DNA of 64,000 nt from Pseudeuparius sepicola. Taxonomy: Eukaryota > Arthropoda > Insecta > Coleoptera > Anthribidae. The stretch is taken from assembly GCA_963920635.1 (NCBI GenBank), contig OY987301.1, positions 22,362,501-22,426,500 on the forward strand, in the 5' to 3' direction. Below the pieces are notes generated by a model. That model saw only the letters and a list, made by a program, of their open reading frames with translations. It was not told the DNA's origin and did not search any database. Each line of letters starts with the position of its first letter. Position 1 is the stretch's first letter. The position numbers were made by a program, and so were the translations under genes. Below, piece after piece: positions 57,269 through 64,000 of this stretch.

Positions 57269-59838
57269 AGTCCGCCTCTAATACATTAACAATCCGGCTC
57301 GAAGGACCAAAAATATTGCGAATTTAGACAACGACGTCTCGGTTCAGAGGCCTATAGAAATATGGCTTGACGTGCACAAATTATGTGGCTGGATAATGAC
57401 TGGACCGTATTTGAATGAACTAGTTGGATTTCAGTATTTACTCTTTAATCTGATGTGTATTAAAACATGGGACGGACTCTTCATCTTATTATGACATCTT
57501 CTGACACTGGCTCATATACAGGATGATTTTTTTAGGTCTACCACCGCCATTTTCTCGCTTATTTTACGCCCTACAAAAAAGCGTAAGAAACAAAAATGTT
57601 GCAATTTTGGACAGCTAGGTGGTGCTGCAAAAGAAATCGGCATCCATGGCCAACTGGTCGCGCAATATTAAAAAAACCTAAAATTGAGCAAAACTATTAA
57701 TAGCCGTGGAATATTTATTTTAAGAGACAGAGGAAAACTTTTATATTGAAAATTGATGGCACTGAGAAGCTTTATCCATCCACGTAGTCAGATAGTTTCA
57801 GCAAATTACACACGGTCTTCGGCTCTCTTGAGGCTATGAAAATTTTTGTTTATTTCTTAATAAGCGATTTTCTCGCTTATTTTAGGCCGCACAGAAAATA
57901 CGTAAGAAAACAAAATATGGCAATTTTGGTCAGCGAGGCGACTTTAAAAAAGGAATGGGCCTCCATGCCCAACTTTTCGCACTGTACTAAGAAAACTTAG
58001 AATCGACTAAAATTTCCATGGTCTCAAGAGAGCCGAAGACCCTGTGTAATTTGCTGAAACTATCTGACTACGTGGATGGATAAAGCTTCTCAGTGCCATC
58101 AATTTTCAATAGAGAAGTTTTCCTCCGTCTCTTAAAATAAACATTCCACGGCTATTAATAGTTTTGCCCAATTTGAGGTTTTTTTAATATTGCGCGCTAA
58201 GTTGGCCATGGATGCCGATTTCTTTTGCAGCACCACTTAGCTGTCCATAATTGCAACATGTTTGTTTCTTACGTTTTTTTTGTCGGGCGCAAAATAAGCG
58301 AGAAAATCGCGGTGGTAGACCTAAAAAAATCATCCTGTATAGGGGGTTTAACGTTCCTTTTCTAGTTTACAGGAGGATGCGAAATCTGTACCATTACAAA
58401 AATGCCTAAACTGATATAAAATTTGTTAAGAATTAAATATTAGTTTAATGGCGTAATACATCTCATAAAATTATGACCGACATTTCCAATACTAAAGTCA
58501 ACTGTTTTGCAATTCATTGAACATTTAGAATATGATATTTTTTGACTGCTTAAAAACGTGAAAACCAGAGGACGTTGACATCAACGCTAAAATCGCAATC
58601 GCGTTTTAGAGGTATGACTGAAAAAAATAAAAATAAAAGTACCTATTTCTTAAACATACCAACTTCATGATGCACATTTATGTAAAGGACCATTTGGAAA
58701 CAATGGATCGATTTAACAAAATAAAAAAGATTTTGAAAATCGGTCTATAAATAAAAAAATATGGGGATGGATAGATTTTAAGTAGAACACCCTGTATAAT
58801 ATCAAAGTCGGTTGTTTGACATTCATTCAAAATTTGGAATATTGAAATTCCACTTTTGAGCTGGCTGGAACAACGCTTACTTTTGTTTTCTATATAATGG
58901 GCAATAAACTGACTTCTACCAGTGACTAATTAACTGTACCCTCTTTTAAAACCAAAACATTTTAAAACTCACCACAAACCTATAAAGCTCGAAGCTATAT
59001 AAAACATACCCAAGTGCAATGCTTATCAAACTAGTATTTTAATCATTTTGAGATTGTTGATGTGAAATTAAGGTGAAAAAATCTTAAATGATCTATTTTT
59101 TAAATTGTTAATGATAATTTTCTTTTGGTTAAAAGAACGACTTGAGTGGAATTTGAGAAATCTTTCTGAGAAGGTTGTTTATGGTACCTAACTAATCAAT
59201 CATTAATTTATTAGAATCAGTTCTGATAGTTGGAAATAAAATCAAAATTTTATTAGAGCAGGGTGTTATCGTCATTAAATTTATATTCTTAACAAATTTT
59301 ATATCAGTTTAGTCATTTTTGTAACGGTACGGGTTTCGCATCTTCCTGTAAACTAGAAAAGGAACGTTAATCTCCCTATATATATGAGCCAGTGCCAGAA
59401 GATGTCATAAGACGAATGAAGAGTCCGTCAAAAGGTTATTGCGACGGACGGAGTCTTATTGGTCTGGCCGTCATAAAATGTCAAGTGTTTACGCGGCGAG
59501 CAGAATCCTGGGCCGGCTCTTCCCTCAGTCGAGTTTCCTGCATATTTTAGATCGGATCGCGCGCAGTATATTCTGTAAATTTATTTTGTTACTATTAAAT
59601 TGAAATGAAATTTATAAAGATCCTCGACAGGTAGAAATACAAATTTTAGAACTTCTAAAAGAATTAGTTCAGAATTACAAGCCACTTGGAATCTCATATT
59701 AGTCCGCCCCTGGTAATCGGTCACAAGGCGGTCATGTGACTTTGTTTATATCTACTGCCGCTGTAACTTGGATAGACTTTAAATTCGCAACATTTTTTGG
59801 TCCTTCGAGCCGGATTTTTAATCCATTCAAGGCGGACT
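57269..59838. mobile_element. Large fold-back element, interrupted by a MITE
   Basis: The left arm (AGTCCGCC 57269; AATCCGGCTCGAAGGACCAA 57291; GACGGACTCTTCAT 57471; ACACTGGCTCATATA 57504; then, past the inserted MITE, AACGTTCCTTTTCTAGTTTA, ACAGGAGGATGCGAAA, TAAACTGATATAAAATTTG) is mirrored on the right from about 59270 to 59838. The right arm has extra material between 59440 and 59770, so the arms are not equal. A third, partial copy of this arm is at 61518-61850. No transposase was recognised. Confidence 0.7.
57519..58337. mobile_element. 819-bp fold-back MITE nested in the larger element
   Basis: CAGGATGATTTTTTTAGGTC (57519) mirrors GACCTAAAAAAATCATCCTG (ending 58337), with TA on both sides (57517-18, 58338-39). 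Arms of about 320 bp run through TTTCTCGCTTATTTT, GTAAGAAACAAA, GCATCCATGGCCAACT and GCGCAATATTAAAAAAACC. Its centre repeats the TTCTCGCTTATTTTAGGCC block. It splits the left arm of the fold-back at 57269-59838 precisely at a TATA, so it arrived later. A truncated relative is at 34150-34392. Confidence 0.88.
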
Positions 59839-59879
59839 TTCTCGCCCACTAAGTGCCAAATCCTGCAACATTTTCTAGC

Positions 59880-60232
59880 AATATCAAAGAAATATTCTGG
59901 CCCACCAAGTGCACATTCCATACAAATATCCCTGAATTTTCGAAACCCCAATTTTCGAAAGGTGGGATAAAAAGAAACGGGGCGAGGATGCTAGAAAACA
60001 GGGAAATTTCGGGCTTCAGAACTCTTCTCCCAGGAAAGGATTTTAGGTTTCTAAACGGGATTGGATACACCTATTTATAGGTGTAGGTAGGTACTTAGGT
60101 GCAGTTTCTGGTCACGCTCCTTATATTGCAATTTGCACGATAAGTTGTTTATAATATTTGACTCACAACTCCTTGAAATAAGTACCTACCTACTCTTAAA
60201 CCTACAATTACAATACCTCATGAATTTTTTGG
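59880..60232 (+). repeat. 353-bp direct repeat, first unit (A+B)
   Basis: Part A (59880-60012) is repeated at 60233-60365 with three visible substitutions. Part B (60013-60231) is repeated at 62600-62818 with no difference that I can see. The unit holds an internal near-palindrome (CACCTATTTATAGGTG at 60068) and inverted AAGTACCTACCTACTC / GTAGGTAGGTACTT. It encodes nothing recognisable; short frames on both strands are incidental. Confidence 0.85.
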
Positions 60233-60365
60233 AATATCAAAGAAATATTCTGGCCCACCAAGTGCACATTCCATGCAAATATCCCTGAATTTTCGAAACC
60301 CCAATTTTCGAAAGGTGGGCTAAAAAGAAACGGGGCGAGGATGCTAGAAAACAGCGAAATTTCGG
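60233..60365 (+). repeat. Second unit, part A only
   Basis: Directly abuts the first unit in tandem. It stops at TTTCGGG, where the first unit continues with CTTCAGAACTC. The missing part B appears 2.2 kb further on. Confidence 0.85.
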
Positions 60366-60416
60366 GTCTTTTCTTGTTTAAAAGGAAGTCATAAGAATAC
60401 CATTTTCATATAAAAT

Positions 60417-60770
60417 CGTCGTTGCCAAGGACAATCCGCCATTCTTCAGTGGAGCGGTAACAAGTGTCACTCAAGTTTTGACAGCCGGTTCCAGCACAAG
60501 AAGTGGACGTGGTAGAATTGGAAACCTTGAGCTTGGTTGTCCAATTCAGTACCTAGCTTCTACCAAGGCAACGGGCGATCACCAGCAGGGCGGCAGACGT
60601 CCCCCTTCGAGGACGAAGACGTCACCAGCGGACAAGATTCTGCGGCAGAGCAGGTCCATGTATTCCGGTCTGGTCTAGGTATCCTTCCATAACCCTTCTT
60701 TTTATTCATTGCGCGTGTTTTTGGTCTTCCTGGTTGCTCAATAAACTAATAAAGGTAAAACTAAAACGCG
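60417..60770 (+). repeat. Possible LTR of a BEL/Pao-type element
   Basis: GC-richer sequence starting near CGTTGCCAAGGACAATCC and containing AATAAACTAATAAAGG at 60742, a plausible retroviral-type polyadenylation site. It lies immediately before sequence encoding a BEL/Pao-like gag, so a 5' LTR is expected here. No second LTR copy was found in the window. The boundaries are inferred. Confidence 0.35.
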
Positions 60771-60895
60771 GTGGAGCAAAATAGTGACTTACATGCCGTG
60801 ATTCGAAAAAGGCGCAGCTTCAAGTCAAATTTGAAAATATTTTCTAATTTTTTTCAATGCCATTAAGAATGAAATTCAAAATAAATGACAATTAA

Positions 60896-61510
60896 TTGAA
60901 CTTGACTAAGAATTTCAAAACTAGATGGTACCTGTCTATCTCAGAGATAGAAAGCCTTGATCCTAACAATAATGATATCTCAGAAACAGAATCTTTTGAA
61001 AATTCTTATTATTCAGTAATGACAAGGGCAAGTGAGTACATCCAAGTGCATTCCATTGATCTTTTCATTCCAACTGATGCAATAATTCATGCAAACTCAA
61101 GCACAATGTCAGCCCAAAGCTCTTCTTCGGTGCAAATCAAGAAAAAAAGGGAAGGGTTAAACTAACCCATAGTTTTCCGACCAATAAAAATATTGGTTGA
61201 GATTACACGATACATTTGTGTCTACAGTACGAAAATTGAACCTGTTTAAAAATTGCATTACTTGCAAGCTTCTTTAGAAGGATCAGCGGCAAGATGCATA
61301 TAGGTTCCATAGAATTTTCGGCAAACAATTATTATGATCTAGCGTGGAAGGTTTTATGTGACATATTTGAAAATAAACAGCTTATAGATTCATAATCATA
61401 TCAAAGCATTGTTTAACATACGATAAATAAAAACACCTTCTTCTAGTGCCTCTCGTGACTTAGTGGACACTATCTCGAAAAATTTGCGGATTTGCGATCA
61501 CTAGAGAAAT
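60896..61510 (+). pseudogene. BEL/Pao gag remnant (DUF1759-like)
   Basis: The first part (60896-61165) reads like the N-terminal gag segment of BEL/Pao elements: an acidic ESLDPNNNDISETESFENSY stretch followed by YYSVMTRASEY. After a break at 61140 the DUF1759-like core continues in shifted frames near 61250-61500: LQASLEGSAA-type and NNYYDLAWK-type blocks, FENK, then a LRDLVDTISKNLR-like end. Several frameshifts and stops are present, and protease, RT and integrase are absent. It ends abruptly where a copy of the fold-back arm begins (about 61518). Confidence 0.75.
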
Positions 61511-61517
61511 GAGAAAT

Positions 61518-61850
61518 AAAAAAAACGTTAATCGCCCTATATATGAGCCAGTGATGTCGTAAGACGAATGAAGGGTCCGTCAAAAGATTGTGTTCTGCGT
61601 CTCCCATTCTAAAAAACCGGCGTCGCTGCTACTTTGTTAGCAGATGTAATGCCCTCGTCTTGAATCCCCATGTTTATCATCACATACATCAAATTAAAGG
61701 ATAAATATTGAAATCAAATTATTTCATTCATATATACAGCCCAGTCATATCCAGCTACATTTTGTGCTCGCCATACTTCTATAGGTCTCTGAACCGAGAC
61801 GTTGTTGAGGTTTTACCATATCTAAATTCGCAACACAGGACAAATCAGGA
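61518..61850. repeat. Partial copy of the 57.3-59.8 kb fold-back arm
   Basis: AACGTTAATCGCCCTATATA, TGAGCCAGTGATGTCGTAAG, ACGAATGAAGGGTCCGTC, then further on TATAGGTCTCTGAACCGAGA, CGTTGTTG and AAATTCGCAACA. These match the reverse complement of the left arm at 57310-57516. It lacks a visible partner arm. Confidence 0.7.
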
Positions 61851-61859
61851 CGTACTCTC

Positions 61860-62595
61860 ATTGATCCAAAATTGAGCGAGATATTTAAATATTGTTTAAA
61901 CTTTTTTGATTACTACAAAAATTGGGTGGTAGGTACCTAATAAAAAAATTTAATCATACAAATTACCTAACTAGTTTAAAAGAACTTTTTCAACATAAAC
62001 ATTTTAAAAATTGAAGGAAGACTTCCTGGGTAATCTACACATACCTGTATATTAAATAGGTATGTGGTAATCTACCAATACACATATTACGTCAAGAGAT
62101 TCTTGCACAACGCACAACAATGCCATCTTCAGGCAGATCAAATTTGACATTATTTTCAAACTTGCATAATTTTAGAAATTATGTTCCAAAAATATCAATT
62201 TATCGTATCAAATTCAAAATGAATTATTTCTACATGAAATGAGACAAACTGCTAGTTTAAAAGAGGGCGAAAGGTGGAAATTCTTCAGTGACATTTTTAA
62301 TCCTTCGTATGCCTAGATGTTTGAAAATATTTTTTTCCAACAATATTTTTTTCCAACATGTCGGTAAGAGTAACATATAGGGGAGCGCCAACCACCTCAT
62401 CTGACATTCCTGTGAAGTCGGCATCGTTATATCTCAATTTTGAACCAGAGAAAGTCGGGTAGTTTTGAATTTTTTGAAAACACTAATAGCGATGGTTTTA
62501 TTTTGGCTTTTTCGCTTCTGCGCATGTCACACATTTAGCACCTATCATTTTATTGAGTGTGCTAGGAATGCTGGTATTACTATAGTCGATTCGCC
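61860..62595. other. Gene-free stretch
   Basis: AT-rich sequence between the fold-back fragment and the second part B. CAACAATATTTTTTTCC occurs twice in tandem at about 62323-62355. No LTR or coding trace was recognised. Confidence 0.35.
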
Positions 62596-62599
62596 AAAA

Positions 62600-62818
62600 G
62601 CTTCAGAACTCTTCTCCCAGGAAAGGATTTTAGGTTTCTAAACGGGATTGGATACACCTATTTATAGGTGTAGGTAGGTACTTAGGTGCAGTTTCTGGTC
62701 ACGCTCCTTATATTGCAATTTGCACGATAAGTTGTTTATAATATTTGACTCACAACTCCTTGAAATAAGTACCTACCTACTCTTAAACCTACAATTACAA
62801 TACCTCATGAATTTTTTG
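62600..62818 (+). repeat. Second unit, part B, displaced by 2.2 kb
   Basis: A 219-base copy of 60013-60231 without visible difference. It starts exactly at GCTTCAGAACTC, the point where part A of the second unit stops at 60365. The 2234 bases between hold the BEL/Pao remnant and the fold-back fragment. Confidence 0.88.
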
Positions 62819-62819
62819 C

Positions 62820-64000
62820 GATCATGGTCTCAACATCAACAACAGAGTCTTCCCAAGCTTTTTTCTTTGACAAAATTTTCAAGGTTTGTGTGAACGCCTT
62901 ACATGACATATTATTTAGACAAGCGATAGTTCCTAGTTTAATATGTGACTTGTTTTATGTCCGCAATGTACATATTTTTCCATTGACTTTGGAATGTGAC
63001 TCGGAATGACAATACGAGGCGGCATGTAAGTACACAACATAATGCAAATTTCCGGTGCAGTCACTTTCATTCTTGCGTTCGTGACTTTACTTTATTATAA
63101 TCGGTATCTACCACTTTCTTACCGGTCAACCTGACAAAAAAGGAGCTTCGTAGGAACCAGGTTGAACTGAAGCCAATAAATTCGTGAGACTGGTGTGTGT
63201 TCGGAAATGATTCGCCAATTTCTAGTTCGGCAAGAATATACAGAATACTTTCATCCTCAGCATGACACTGACCTCTAAATCGAATCTGATTTCACCGATA
63301 TTATTTTACGTGGTCCGGATCCGCACCGTGGGTATAATAAGACGAAATAATATTTGATACATCTGAGCTGGGGTTTTCTCTTAGATCTGTGTGGACCTGC
63401 TTCTTTTGAGACACCAGATATAGGTCTGTCAATTGTAAAGAACCACAGTGTATATAGGTAGGTATACCTTTAAGTACGTTTATAGCTGCGTACATATTAT
63501 CTTGCAGAATACAAAATATTAATGTATATGGTAATAGGTGCTAGCATTACGTTGTGCAAAATTTTGGCAAATAGAGATTGTGTAAATAGATTTCTTCGCC
63601 AAGGATAGCCAAATTCCGTTAGAAATGCGTACTTAGATAAGTGGTTGTATGCTGTATGAAGATATTTCATTAGCACGGAGTAAATTTAGCAACGTTGTTA
63701 CTACCTACTTATAACTGAATCGTTTATAACGAGCAAAAACCTACTGCCAGAGCATAAAAATAAATTTCGAAAAATAGTTATTTACATTACAAGATGCGTA
63801 AGTGCATTTTTTTTTCGTGCGGGTCTTTAAGTACCCCTGAGGACAAAAAAGAGCTTACGCATTGTGTTATGTATTAGATACATACTTTCTGCTACCGACA
63901 ATTTCATATTATAGGTATTTTCACATTATAGTGTATTTTAAATGCACTATGAAGTAGATTGGGAGTTCATAATAACCATTGTTTAGTTACTAAAAATGAT
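62820..64000. other. Gene-free stretch to window end
   Basis: AT-rich sequence. Frames at 62824-63009 (+) and 63301-63495 (-) have no recognisable domain or splice support. The 63110-63350 part is slightly GC-richer but was not assigned. Confidence 0.35.

Noticed and set aside
59849..60080. 73-75 codon frames on both strands
   Set aside because: Overlapping frames in the direct repeat; no protein similarity recognised.
60478..60678. 66-codon frame as a gene
   Set aside because: Lies in the probable LTR just before the gag remnant and has no domain.
60365..62600. A clean LTR-retrotransposon insertion splitting the repeat
   Set aside because: No second LTR, no target duplication, and the segment also contains a DNA-element fragment.
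1..64000. CRISPR arrays, operons, riboswitches or phage-like modules
   Set aside because: No regularly spaced repeats or prokaryotic gene organisation; the window is eukaryotic.

Overview
The window looks like insect nuclear DNA. It is AT-rich and almost free of coding sequence, with spliced exons, GT-AG introns of 20 kb and more, a polyadenylation signal, and dense remnants of eukaryotic transposons. All of the transposon families seen (Tc1/mariner, pogo, hAT, copia, BEL/Pao, LINE) are common in insects. The helix-turn-helix of the mariner-type element resembles DUF4817, a domain I know from insects. The order cannot be settled from this sequence. There is no sign of prokaryotic genes, operons or CRISPR.

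One host gene can be reconstructed, on the + strand. Four coding exons (30399-30473, 52033-52209, 53621-53815, 54091-56267) join in frame through three phase-1 introns. The product is 872 residues: a signal peptide, two 10-cysteine von Willebrand factor C (VWC) domains, and a cysteine-free Ser/Thr/Glu-rich tail of about 725 residues. A polyadenylation signal follows at 56707. A CpG-rich patch at about 5200-5549, ending in a possible splice donor, may be the promoter and non-coding first exon. If so the gene spans about 51 kb and introns 1 and 2 hold most of the window's repeats.

The rest is mobile DNA. 0.6-2.5 kb: a hAT-type element with an 8-bp target duplication that carries a decayed copia pol. 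3-10 kb: inverted-repeat elements, with many ACAGGGTG termini at 6-7 kb. 11-12 kb: an internally deleted hAT element. 13.6-17.6 kb: a small TA-flanked MITE, two copies of a repeat containing a 5S rRNA-like module, and a 223-bp hAT MITE. 19.7-34.4 kb: several fold-back MITEs, a dispersed repeat in three copies, a 525-bp hAT MITE and a truncated LINE. 35-43.6 kb: four more fold-back elements and a LINE-like 3' end. 44.6-51.6 kb: two near-complete DNA transposons with decayed transposases. One is a pogo-like element with a C-terminal PHD finger. The other is a DD41D mariner-like element with 535-bp terminal inverted repeats. 52.4-53.1 kb (intron 3): an inverted-repeat element containing a tRNA-Pro-like insertion. 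57.2-62.8 kb, downstream of the gene: nested fold-backs, a BEL/Pao gag remnant, and a near-identical 353-bp direct repeat split by 2.2 kb.

All calls come from reading the sequence by eye. No database search was run. Edges of decayed repeats are approximate unless a target-site duplication is stated.
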